This document shows positions 41,201 through 54,900 of a stretch of 64,000 nucleotides of DNA, piece after piece. The notes beneath the pieces were generated by a model. It was not told where the DNA came from. It searched no databases and worked only from the letters and a program-made list of their open reading frames with translations. Within the stretch, counting starts at the first letter, position 1. Every line of letters begins with the position of its first letter. The position numbers were made by a program, and so were the translations under genes. The DNA is from Galaxea fascicularis (lineage: Eukaryota > Cnidaria > Anthozoa > Scleractinia > Euphylliidae): the NCBI GenBank assembly GCA_948470475.1, contig OX419338.1, positions 10,403,247 to 10,467,246 on the forward strand, written 5' to 3'.

Positions 41201-43343
41201 AAAATCATCAAACTCGTGTGCTGCGATAAACACATTGTTTTTAAAAACCTTTTCTACCCAAGAAAAGGCAAAATCTACCTGTAGCTCTTTGCGGACCTTC
41301 TTGTCTTCTTGCAAAGGAATGTTTTGCACGTAAGACCTCAGAATCACCAACAAAAGAAACAGGGCTGGAGGGAAGCTAAGCTGCAATCCTTCCTTCATGA
41401 GAGACAGTAGCGAGGAGCGCACAAGAATCAGCTGATTCTCAGGGGCTCGCTGTAAGTACTCAAACAGGAACTGCAGGATATTGACTTCCAGGCCAGACTG
41501 GGTGGGCGTGGTCCTGTCTTTACTTGTTACTACTTGACGCAGGATTTGCTTAACGTTATCAATCATGTCTTCCAATGAAAGTGCCTGAAATTTCAAATGA
41601 CACTACTGTATCTACTCTGAAATTTCCAGTTTCGTGGCTCCTTGGTCTGTTGGCCAAGGGTTAAACGGAGTTGACTGGAAGAAGCAAAGTCAACGCTTTC
41701 ATTGCAAAGTCGCAACACTTAATACCGCACCGTGTTAATGGCTGGCAACAAACTTTCTAAGAACCCCTTCTTTAATTAAATACATCCGCAGTTCAAGATC
41801 GATTTGTTCAAAGCACGATTAGCCCTATTTCGGCAACATCTAATTGCTTTTAATTCGAATTGGCTCATTGCGTCGTCTGTTACGTCTGTTGGAGTAACCC
41901 CTTTGGTTTTGGTTTTACGACACTCCATTGAAAACTGCTCTGTTTAGAGAAACCTACCTTAATTCAAAGCATGGTTTACCTTGATAGCGTAAACAATATC
42001 GACAACAATAATCTGCCGTTCAGATGCTACTGGTACTCCTCTGGTCGCCTTGGACGCAGACCCCTCTCGCCTCCGTCTTTGATACCAAACGTCTGCAAGC
42101 GAAGCGAGAAATACAAGTGTGTGGTTCATGGTGACTGGAGTGAGCAGCTGAAGAATCTGTTGACGCACCGCCTGCAAATGAACACCAGCTTGCGTCTTAA
42201 GTGCAGAAGGAAACAAAGTAAATGTTGCAAAGTACGAATAGGGGAGTATACTTCACTTCGAAATGGTTTCGATGGAATAGTAAGACAATTAATTGGGGCT
42301 TTTTAACCAAGCGAACAAACAGATAAATGAACATGTCAACAAACGTGGTATCAACCACTGACAGCCAACAGCCAACAATCCCTTGCTAAAGTTAAGAGCA
42401 GTTCAATTTATACGCAAATGAATGACTAACCACATCAAGACAAAATGTTCATGACGTTCCTCTCCGGAGAGGAGCAAAAGGCCTCATAAAAGGCCTTCAA
42501 TTTATATATTTCTTCACCTTATCTGTTTCTTCACCAACAGAAGCTATGAGGACAAGTGGTCAGCTCATCACCCAGCCTCCACTCAACCCTGCCCTCTTCA
42601 AACTGAAGTAACCGGGAAGCAGTAACAAGAAAAATGTCTTTAGTACTAATGACGAACTGCGCTCCCGAACCGGGATTGAAAATCACACACAACTTTCTTT
42701 AACAGCTTCCGAACACGATGCCTCGTTTCCCACATCTGTTTCACGTCAGCTCTGAGGAGGCAAGCAACCATTTTTTTCCCGTGACAACAATTTCTGCAGT
42801 AAAAAAGCTTCAAAGCACGAAAAATCCCTACCTTAGGAGAGCCCATCAAGTTGAGCGGCCATTCAGACGGTAACCGCTGACCGTTGGAATCAGCTCTCTG
42901 CGGGCTCCACGTGCTCCAAACTGAAAACAGAGAGGCCAATACCTTGGGCAAAACACTCAACAAACCTTCTCGAGCCTCCAAAATGTGCTTTGCTACTTCC
43001 ACGCTTGGCACTTCACTAGCCGGCGCGGACTGCACTGAAAACGCGTGAAGCAGATTGGTGAAGATCTGCACAGAACTCGTACTGGACTGAAGGGTATCTG
43101 CATTGACAACAGGCGTGGAATTGGACCGAGTGATCCGAGGTTTCAAGGAGAGGACTGGGGACAAGGGAGATGTGTTGTCACGGAGACAGTAGTGGCAGAT
43201 TGATTGAAGTCCTTCCAACAGGGTAACCACATAGTCTGGAGGCACATTGGAACAACAGTCTGTCTCAGTTGGTCTGCGGAAAAAAGTTTAGCCGAGGATT
43301 TATTCACAGTGTTAAGAATAAATCGCTTTCTTAATAATTAATA

Positions 43344-43402
<59 letters not shown>

Positions 43403-46386
43403 TAGGCACAAATTAGCATGTGAATATGATCAAATACAACAATAAACAATAATAAACTTTACGATTCGAAATCTTTACAATTCTCAAATCAAACCTAATC
43501 AAATTAAATGCTGGTTTTTGGAGAGGGGAAAACCAGAGTACCCGGAGAAAAACCTCTCGGAGCAGAGTAGAGAACCAACAAACTCAGCCCACTTATGACA
43601 CCGAGTCCGGGAATCGAACCCGGGACACATTGGTGGAAGGCGAGCGCTCTCACCACTGCGCCAACCCTGCTCCTCAACTTCTTTTTTGGTAAGGACACCC
43701 AGACCTTGAGCACAATTCACCAAAAGTTGATCTAACCATCGATTCAGTGAATAACTTCCTACAGCATCATCTCTTTGGTATTTTATATTTTGCAAGCTCT
43801 TTCTAATTTTCTGATTGTAGTTTATGTGATAGTTACAGATTTGAATAGCTGTCACCTAACATCACTGGTTTCAGCTTAACGCGCTCTTGAGAGCTATTAC
43901 ATCGGGGCACATTTTAGCTTGAGAATGTGGCTGCGTTGTGAACAAACACCCATTCAACCAACGGACACCAGAGTCTGCCGAAAACGTTCGGTAATTCAGG
44001 AATCTTTCCTACCGTTTTCCCATCTCATCAACGGTGTTTTTTCTCTCACTTTTAGCATCTCTGTCTTTGGCGTACACACTCGTCATTTGCTCCAGAGTCC
44101 GACACAATTGCTCAGCAACCGGCACGATCCACGCGCGCAGCTCCATTCCCATGTGTGACAAGCACGTGGTCACAAACTGCAGCCATTCGTAATGCATATC
44201 ATGTTCGTCATGCCTGAGCCCGTGAAGAACCGCTGACAAGAGCATGCCCTGCTCCGCCAATGACTTTCCAGGGATGTATCGATGGGAAGATTGAGTGACT
44301 TTGGATTCATCAAACGTTTTTGCTGGACTTTCGGGTTTGCTTGGAGGTGGCGTCCCGTGTCCCGCGGGTTTTTCATTAGAGATGGCTACAGCGGTGCGGA
44401 TGGTAGACTCGAGAATAAGAACCGCTTGAATAAGCTTAAGAAGTTTCACTTGAAAGGCTCGAGCCTGTGATTGGCTGTTTTCTGAGTCGATGTGAATGTG
44501 ATATGACTTGAAGGTCGGAGAGGGAGACTTGGCAGAGCTGGCACCCCTAACTCCAGTTCGCTCGTACAGTGTGGACAAAAGACAATGAAGCAAGGCCTTT
44601 TGGACTTTACAACGCGAGAACATGTCGCTTATGTACGTTCCAAATCCAGCCCCGCTCTCTTTCACAACCTCGACCAACTGCCACATGACGCCCAACAGCA
44701 GTTCCGTGCTGGCCATCTGTACTTGCACATTGCCGTCTATGTCCTCAGGCTGTATTTGTAAGTGGCTGGAGAAGTCGCTTCTGATGAAGTAAAGAGACAC
44801 AGAGATGAGCACCTCCAGGTACTTACTGGTGCTGGGTTTGAGGTAGATCAAGGGGCCACCGAACAGTCGCGCAGTGTGAGCGGCACCTGCAAATGGACCA
44901 AATATTACAAGTGATCACGTTGCACATCTACGTCGGGTGATATGCTAGTTGCTTGGCAACGGGCGAAAGGACAACTGAAAAGAAATCAGAGTCCCAGGCA
45001 GCAATCGAACCTACAACCTCCGTAACACAGGTCGGATGCTCTAACCACTGAGCTACAGGAACCCCTGGTAAGCTAGATTGTTTATCTAGGTTTTTATACA
45101 AAGTGTCCCACTGTGGTCTGCGGGCTCGACAATGTAAATGTCTGAGATGATCATGATTATTAATGATGGTAATGGTGTAATATGCCTGTGAGAATGATGA
45201 TATGCTAGTTGCTTGGCAACGAGCGAAAGGACAACTGAAAAGAAACCAGCCTCTGACTTCTTTTCAGTTGTCCTTTCAGCTGTCATTTCGATTCCTGCCT
45301 GGGACTCTGATTTCTTTTCAGCTGGCATTTCAGCTGTCATTTCGATTCCTGCCTGGGACCTCTGACTTCTTTTCAGTTGTCCTTTCAGCTGTCATTTCGA
45401 TTCCTGCCTGGGACTCTGATTTCTTTTCAGCTGGCATTTCAGCTGTCATTTCGATTCCTGCCTGGGACTCTGATTTTTTTTCAGTTGTCCTTTCGCCCGT
45501 TGCGAAGCAACTAGCATATCATCATTCTCACAGGCATATTACACCATTACCATAATTAATAATCTACGTCGGGTATTCAAAACAAATCCGCTTGGGCCGT
45601 GTTCTATTGCCGGGGATCAACTCTTTTTGGTGGGTTGGGTTGGTTTGGCTTTTTGTGTTCTATTGAAACAAACAACAAAAAAGAAGCCATTTTAGCTGGT
45701 TTCGTCGATCAACTGTTTCAGCCAGCTCAGAACATGGTTGACATGGCGATTGGCGTTCTCAACCCGATCAATCAAAGTTTGTGTGGAAACGGTTCATCCC
45801 AGTGGAACATGGCCCAAGCATCCTCTCGTTAAGAAAGACATAAAGAGCACGCACCGGTTGGTGATACCGGACTATCATATAACGTGCCATAAAATCCTTT
45901 CCCCAGTAGGGACCGTCGGTGTCTGATAAGCAGCTCTTTAATCTTTTCCTGGTGAGGAGTATTTGATGAACTGATGCTTGTGGCGGATGACGCGCAAACA
46001 AACTGATGCGGAGCATGTGAGAGGATGGTCTTTAGAGTGCTGAAGGCATACAGGGTCAGCTGGGAGTCATAATGCAAGATGTACAACAGTTTGTGCTGGT
46101 CCAGTGGGTGGACGAGTGATTTCCGCGCGGTAGGGGACTGGGGACGTCTGCTTGGTTGAGCGTACGTTTCCTTTCCTGCAAACAAACACCGTTATGATGA
46201 CCTTGACAGTCGACAGCTTGCTACAGACAGTTGACCTCGGCTAAACGTTATAACTGTTATATGTCACGTCTAACATGATATGAAACGTTCATTCGACAAA
46301 AAAGTCAAATGAAGACTGATGCAGTTGTGATCACAATTACATGCAATTGCGTAAAGACGCCTGAAAAAAATTCAGGACTTCAACCG

Positions 46387-46420
<34 letters not shown>

Positions 46421-49400
46421 TGTTCATTGTAGGTTGTTTAATTTAAAAAAAGGCTTACAAAGGGGGGGGGGGAGGTGGGTCACGGGCCCCTTAGGACCCC
46501 CCTCCCACACCTAGCTACGCCCTTGACTGCATGTTCCAGCTTTGTTGAACTAACAACAATGTTGTATAACAATGTTAGAACGTGAAGCCGTGGCTTTCCA
46601 TAATGCCACGTGTTAACATCGATTCTCAGTTGAGAAACAGCCTTTTAACGGAATCACACCGACGCGAAGTGTGGTGCTCTTGAAAGATATAACTGGTCAG
46701 AAAATTTGCTAAAAAATATTTCGCTCTAAGAAACCTTTCGCTAGGAGTCAGTCAGCAGTGTTTTTATCATGCTAATAACATGTCTTACAGGACAACATTG
46801 CTATAATTAAACCCACACTTTTCAAAACGGAAAGGACTCTTTCAGTACAATTAGACAAGGGATTATATCTGCTGTTATATCTCCTAGTAACAACCTTTCA
46901 GTACTCAAAATGAGTGGATAAAGATATTCACAACTACACTGTATCATACTAAAGTAATAGCCAACGCTTGAGCAAATAAAATATTTACTTACCTTTCCTC
47001 GGTTCGTTTTCATCATTTTCGTCGTCGGCCTCGGCTCCGTCCGTGTCCGTTGAATGTTCGGCTTCACTCGGCCCGCTCGGACTCGTGGTTCTGTTGTCAT
47101 CTGATTCCGGACAATTTGCCGAGGAATACTGGGCTTTACGCTCCACTGCTTTGTTGTATTGCTTTATTGCTGCTGCAGTTCCGTTTTCTCTTGTTGAAGA
47201 ACTTTTAACATCGTTGGGCGATTTCTTTTCTCCTCCTTGCTCTGTGGGCATTTTTGGGGACAATTTGGAGTCAAATAAGGCGTACAAATAGTGAATTGAA
47301 ACTCGCGCTGTGATTGGATGAAGGAGCAAGAGCAGAAGTGGATCAATTATTCGTCCCAGGTCTCCATGCTGTAAAGCATGAGCCAGCCAGTGTTGTGTGA
47401 GTACCCTGGGGAGAGAACAGATAGTGCCAAGCTATGAGCAATGGTAGGCAACGGTACAGATACTGTTCGCCACATGAAGCATTTCCCAGCTCATTTTGAT
47501 AGGCTAACCTTATTTCTGGTTCCTCATTTTGCAGGCTGTCAAGCATAATAAACAGGGCCCTGGAACAAAGAGTTCGTTCAAATCATTACAATCACGATAT
47601 TATTTATGCAGAGGGAAGCCAAGAAAGAACATACAGTACAAACAAATACAACAATAAAATAATTCATCATCATCTTGGAAAAAGAAGCAGAGCGACTGAG
47701 GACACCTGGGTATAAAGTGGGTTTACCCCAGTGCTCTCTCATCCTGGACTAGACCCACTCCCTCTCACCTGTCAAGTGTACGGAATTCTCCGAGTCTTGA
47801 TGACCTTCCAGAATCTTGAATGACGACATTCCTAGCTACATGCCAGAATACAGCAAATTTCCAGTGGCCCTGTAAAGAAATCTCCTGCAATGATAGAAAA
47901 TCACAATCAAATGTTAACTTTTTAGGAGACGGGGAAACCAGAGTACCCCGAGAAAAACCTCCCGGAGCCGAGTAGAGAACCATACTCAAACCACTCATGA
48001 CACCGAGTCCGGGAATCGAACCCACTGCGCCATCCCTGCTCCCCACCAACAGGCACCCCTACAGCTACAGGAACCCCTGGTGAGCCAGGTCGTTTATCTA
48101 GATTCTTATACAAAGTGCCCCAGTGGTCATTTGATTTAACGTGATAATGCTATTATTAATGAGAGGTTCAAAAGCACAAATTTAAAAGCACCTGTTCAGA
48201 AAGCTGTTTAATTGTCCACCCCCTGTAGCTTGGACTTGATGTGTACTGGATGGGTACTATTACTATGTTCTTATAAACCCGAGAGAGCAGGTGGATTTGG
48301 TACGCGTTAGACGCGCCAAGATGTACTAACCTGACGCAATCTCACGTGGCCGCTCCCTAGAATATCACAACCCGACACGTGATGGTCGCCTTTTATTTAT
48401 TTAAAGCCACAATTATTTACCTTGCTGATGTCTACCAGTGAGTTGCCAATGACATTCGCACAGAGCGAAGGAGCTGGCGTCAAGTTGTGAAGCTGAAGAA
48501 ACAGCTCAACTACTCTCTGATGGAACTGGGCCGTGCCTTCTTGGATCTGGTCCCACAGACTCTCCGCGATAACCTGTTTGTCAAGAGCAAAACCAGCTTT
48601 ACTTTATAGCCAAATTTGTATGGTGACTTCCCTACATGGAGGCAGCGTGGCCGAGCGGTAAGGGTGCTGGACTGGTGTAATGCGGAGTCTCCGTGTTAAA
48701 GTCCGCTCTGGCCGCAAGTTGGTGTAAACCACGCTTGCAAATAGCCAACTGCTTCGCCTCCAGTCAAGTGGGTTTCTTAAACTTGTTAAGTTTACTTGAA
48801 TTATCTGCTTCACGTTTTTGCTCGGCCCCGCGAGGTTAAATAAAGGTAGTTTATTTTATTAATAGGTTGTCCACAAAAGACCTATTAAGCACATGCTAAA
48901 CCCAAGTTTCTAGTGTAGCCTGATGTGGAAACTATTTTTACAGTCAAGTGGCTGAACAGGTTTGTTAACTTGTATGCCTGAAATTTCAAAACTATACCTC
49001 GTATAGATCAGACTTCTCAATCACCCCTAAAGACTTCTGGGAAATCATGGGGATGACCACCACAGGCGCCGAGGGCCTGGGTCCTTGAGCGTGACCAGCG
49101 GTGACGGAAAGCGTCAAGTTGATGAGGTCCAACAGGGTACCCACGGCTGAGCTTTGAATGTCAAATTCACTGACCTCAAAACAGCACAGGATTAAGGACT
49201 GCAACCACTGAGGCAGTGGTGACACTTTGATGGACACTACGGAGTGAAGAATAAGGGACATTTGGAAGGTGCATTTGTTTTCCACAATACTCAAAAACAA
49301 ACCGAACCACAGGAAGACTCAGTTTCCATTTTAACGTTCACAGTTTACACCGATAAAAGGTGTTACTCCTAAAATACGATCAACATTTCAAAAGAATCGT

Positions 49401-51795
49401 AAGGTGTGCGAGGGACATCTTTGTTGAATGCGCTTTCTCCTAATATGGCTCTAATTAACTCATAAACTCAATTTTATAATTTATACACTTGTACATTTAT
49501 CTTCCTGATTCCTGTAAACTTGTCTACCTACTTTCTTTAGTTAAGACATGATCCATGTATAAGATTAGCATCAGCTACCTGTGGGCATGTCAAATTTGTA
49601 AACCATACTTATTAGAAAAATAAAGACCTGAACTGAACTGAATACAATGACACACATTTGTGGCACCTCTCACAGAAGTTCCTTTCATCAAAGAGCTAAA
49701 ATGCTTAAGTAAGCTATGCGTCATCTAACCAACCCGAAAGTCGGTTCTACTGATTTGGCTGCTGTACGCTGACTAGTAGTCTGCAGCACCTTGATTATCT
49801 AACCTAAACTTCCTATTGTTTTTATTGTTTTGTACATTAAGCGAATAGTGCAAAATTAATGAAAAAATTGTAAAAGGAAGTGTATAATTCTCAGCAAGTG
49901 ATAGCTCAAGAGATCACAAAGTGGCAAAAAACTAGATGAAATGTTTCAATTCCTTTGCACGAAAGGCTTGTACTAAATTTTCAAGCGCAACTGACAATTC
50001 AATTAGCAAGAAAAGTTAACCAGCGCGCAAAATTTGCTTATACGGGATTATATGGAGGTTTTATATGAACTGTGGGTGGTAAATTATCGCCGCTGTGAAC
50101 GTAATTTCAATAGTTGCCAAAAGGATTCCTGGAAAAAAAATCACACTTTTCCGGGAGTTCAACCCATGACGTCTGCCGCAGCGATGCAGTGCTCTACCAG
50201 CTGAGCTATCAAGCTAACTGGGGGCTGGTCATTTTGTTGCTGTTAGATCACGGGTTTATTACCTTCACAGCTACGATGACATGTCTAATTCTTTATTTGC
50301 TTTACCTTCCTTTGTATCAGCCTTTCCTGGTTCAGAAGCGCTACCAGCACAAACTGGAAAGCAAGACAATTCAAGCAACAGTTTGCACGCAGCTACAAAA
50401 GCCTCTGCGCAGTTCCTGGAGGACTGCATTGGTCGCAGCGAAGATACCAGAATGGTCGGTCCCACAACATTTCTTCTGGCCTTCAGACTTGGTGTTTGAC
50501 AAGCATCCTCGACAAGTTCTTCTCTTGTTGGCCTGTCTACTTGATCCATATCCTTCCACATATCGTCGCTGATTATTCCACTCGCCCTCAGTGCCGTGTA
50601 GCATTCTTTGTCGGTTATTCCACAGGCGTTTACTCTTCCACTGCAGAGCGACTTGAGGTGCTTTAACACCCTTTCCACAACAAACTTGGCGAAGAAATCC
50701 TGGAAGTACTTCACGCAGGCTTGAATGAGGGAAGACTGAAAAGGTTGTTGTGTGTGAGATTGAACTCCGGCTTCTTTATACATAGTTCTCCCTTTCGGTA
50801 CCTCGTCTTCTTTGTTAACTCTCGTTTCACTACCCATTGAAGTCAGCTCATGGGATGATTCAAATTCGCTCGTTCTTAAAGGTTTGTTCCCATCTTTCTC
50901 GGCCTCCTGAAAATCACTCCATTCATCGAGTTCTTCCTGAGTTTCCTCACGTTTATCTTCAGCATCAGTTTCACCATCCATCTCCTTCTCTATTAACTCT
51001 ATACCGTTCTCTTCGTTCGATTTTTCATCTTCTTCGGTGTTTTTCCCTTGAACCGTTTCTTCCATGAACACCTCTTGGGAACTCTCCAGCGACTTTTCAC
51101 CCCAACTCTCACGTTTGGCCTCGTTCCTCAACTCAATAATGTTCCACTCACTCAATTCGTGCTCCGTGGAGCCCTCCAAATCTTTCCTCTGATCTTTTCC
51201 AGAACCGTCTTTCTTGGCGGACTTCATCGAGGGCATCACTTTAGAGAGAAGCTTGGAACATAGACAAATCCCTTCTTTGAAATCTTCCAGAGTCATCGTC
51301 TCGCAACGTTTTGTCATTTCTATTGTTATTCTACGCAACAGCTCAGGCCAGTGTTCTGTTTGAATCTCTACATCAGCTTCCTAAATTAGGAATAAGAAAA
51401 AAATTCTTCTGGCACAAAATCTACAATTCAAGTCCAGTTGTTCGAACATGTTCCTCAGCGCCTTTTCTTATCCTTTAACCCCTAAGAGTGATCAATGTTT
51501 AATTTCTCTTTATATTAACACTGCTCAATCAAACATTAAGGTTGTGAGAAAAAAGGAAATGATCAACAAGAAATGAAGGTCTTGATCGTTTAACAAATTC
51601 TCCTCATCATCACTATGGAAACTGTCTGAAGAACAGTGTGGAGAATTTACATGCTGTAATATTAGGGTTTCATGGGTTAATGACGCCCAACACAAGAAAC
51701 ATTGTCTCAACAATAGAGAGATTTAGCATCGCGTTTACGACCAACGGCAAACGGCAAACGGCAGGTTACTGCTTGTCATAAAACCAAGAAAACTC

Positions 51796-51827
<32 letters not shown>

Positions 51828-51864
51828 GTTGCTCTATAGCTGTGGCTAACAGGTAAAATATAAA

Positions 51865-51902
<38 letters not shown>

Positions 51903-54900
51903 CAAATTTCAGCCTTACGTTTACCGTAAACGTGATGCTAAATCTATGTAATGACTAGCCAACGCAAAAAATGTTGGGAGATGTGAAGACACAAAAGTGC
52001 AAGCGTGCCAAGAAACACTGACGGGAAAATCTCTAAGTAGTATTTGTGCAGTCCTTGCCATGCCCAAGGTGTGCAGAAAGTTCTGTTCAGTAAACTGTAA
52101 CCCAGAAGTTGGAAACGTTCCTTTGATTAAAGCCCTTTAGATTCTGCACACACGAATGTGCTTCTGATTGAAAACGCGAACTGTTGTTTGTGCTTTCATG
52201 TTTTATCTACACGAATTCTATGCATCTAGACGCATAATTTTGGAGGCAGACTCTACAAAACAAACTGTGTGCTCAGCATGAAAACAAAAACTTAAAAAAT
52301 GCATGTGTATAGCAAGGAAAATGAACGACGAGGTTTGCAAGCGAACGCCGTGCATCACTTGTACCTTTTCCATATCCGTGTCGTTTTCATGTGGAAACGA
52401 TAAAGCCTGGTTCACACCGGTGAGATAAGCACAAGCACGTGCACAAGAAAACGCCGTTGTGCAGTGAGAAAAAGGAATGTGCTTGCGTTTGACTTATTTC
52501 ATGAGTGGGAACTGGCGTGAAATAAGCACAAGCTTAAGCGCAAAAATTCTACCGTCCGCCATTTTGTTTCTCCACTGACGTGACTCGCACTTCGAGTGCG
52601 TATGTCGCTAGTGTGAACGTCGTTGTACTTATGCTTGTGCTTATCTCACAAGTGTGAACCATGCTTAGGGTGTCGTGTAAGAGCAGAGTTTGTAGTACCG
52701 TTTTCGATGAGAATGCAAATATTCGACAACGCAGACTACATATTTATGGCCAGAATGTTTAGGAAACTTTGACAGTCTTGGCTCGCTCTACTGGTAAATG
52801 AAAGTGATTCCGAATCTGAATGGGTTCTACTTTGTATGGCGTGTACAGTTGTATTGTTAATGGTTTGAACCCACCAGTCATAGCGTAGCTTAGTGAAGTT
52901 CGCGATCATCCAAGTGAGAACAGTTTCGAAAAATACTGTTTGTGGTTTCATTATTAAAGTGTCATCCAAGTCTTTGTAAGGAACCAGCAAACTCACCCTG
53001 ACGATCCTATTCGACCAAGTTATGCTCACAACAGTGTCCGACACCACCACAAACAGAGAAAAGAAATAAACAATCAAACACAGAAATGAACAACTTACCA
53101 GAGTAACAACGTCAAGAATAAAATCCGTCAAGCGAAATAACTCCGAGCAATTTGTGGTAGGTTTAGTGTCAAATCCATGACTATTACTGCAGACTCCATG
53201 GGCACTATTAGCACCATCAGTCAGTGAAGGTTTATCACACTCAGAAAGCAGCTTTGCTATGTACTCCCACATGAAATAAGGTTCAAAAGCATTAAAAAGC
53301 AAGTTTGCAGTCTTGATAAGTTCATCGATCAGTTTGGTTTTAGCCGAGTCAGTACTTTCAAGATGAGTGCTTTCGATTGAATCCCTTCTGTCAGTATCGT
53401 CAAAAGCGACACCATTTTCCTTTAGCACCTTACACTGACTGTACAAAGCCCTGAAAACATCGAGCAAAACATCTTCGAGAATTGACCCACCGATTTCAGG
53501 TTTGTCTAGAAGGCTTATAAGCAATCGAAACGGTCTCAGCACTTCAAGTCGCTGTGTTTTCTTAGATCCGTAGGCGTCTCCTTTCTCGAATTTTCCCGGG
53601 CTCTGAAACACTTTCCTGACAGCCTCGATCACAAGCAGCCTCGAATGCATGGTGAAGAAGGTCTCCGTTGGCCCCTCGTGATCTGCGTCGCCACTGCAAA
53701 CACTGTCAGTCCTTGACAGAGATTCATTCTTTGTTGAGTTTGCTCCCAGCAGCCATGTATAGAGACGTCTGTTCAAGGACATATCTCTGCGTAATAAAAC
53801 TCCTAAGGCAGCTGCGACCAGAGTCACCTTTTCTTTTGGCGTGAGATGGCGTGTATCCACTGGGAGAAATGCCAGCAGAAAATCGAGCATACTCCTCTGG
53901 ACAAGCACACTGCTGTCCCCAAGTGCCACACTAACAGCTTGAACCTATGGTGAAATGTTTACATGAAGTCACTGATTCAGCGCAATGGATTAGTCCGTGA
54001 CACTAACTGGTGTCACTTTAAAACCCATTCAGTGATTCCCGTTCAGTAACCCATCTTAATTACACCCATTTTGATTTCACTCGTCATTCATGAAATGTGA
54101 TTGGCTCCCCAACAGTGCAATTTATTCCGAAATTGCACCATTTTTTGCTCTAAATCACATCCTTTTTTAAGCACATCAAAATTCAAAACTGGTTTTCCTG
54201 AAGTGAACGTTAAATAAATATTAATATTGACAAAAACCTAGGTGATTTCAAAATGGGTATAATAAAGTGGTAATTGAACTTCGTGTCGTGCAATTTTGGT
54301 CTAAAATCATACTTGTGATTCCAAATCGAACTTGCGCTGCTCGCTCGTTCGATTTTGAAATTACGCGTATGATTTCAGACCAAACTGCGCACTCCACTCA
54401 GTTCAATTACCATTATTAATTACCAGGAAATAGAACAATGACTAAAATGAACTACCGGTATGAATTATGTTCACTTTAATGAGGGTCTTCAACTACAGTT
54501 TTGAAAGAAAAAAATAGCAATATGTAAAGTGCTCAGCTTACAGGCAACTGTCACTGAAATGTTGAACCATGAATGCGGTTTTATAGTGCCATGTTAAATT
54601 TTGAAAGAGTCTGTTCAACATGGATGAACAAGTTCCTAGCATTATTCGTAGAGCAATGCATGTTTCTAGGACAGTTTTTCTCAAGGAGAAAAGGTGCAAC
54701 AACGTTATAACCCTAAGAATAGACACTAATAAAGATTCCCTAATCAGTGATTGTCACAACATGATAAACCACAGGGGGTGACAACTTTAACAAACACTGT
54801 TGGAGAAACACTATCGCTATGTGTAACTTTGAGTCCTTCCAGAAATTTAGAAGATCCTCCGATTTTTCATTTGACATTCTTGTAAAAATGTCAAACTTTG

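Noticed and set aside
43335..43400. CRISPR-like or regulatory array
   Set aside because: It is a simple AAT microsatellite with no spacers.
45202..45555. 117-codon frame with repeated peptide units
   Set aside because: It is the translation of the 54 bp tandem units and carries no gene context.
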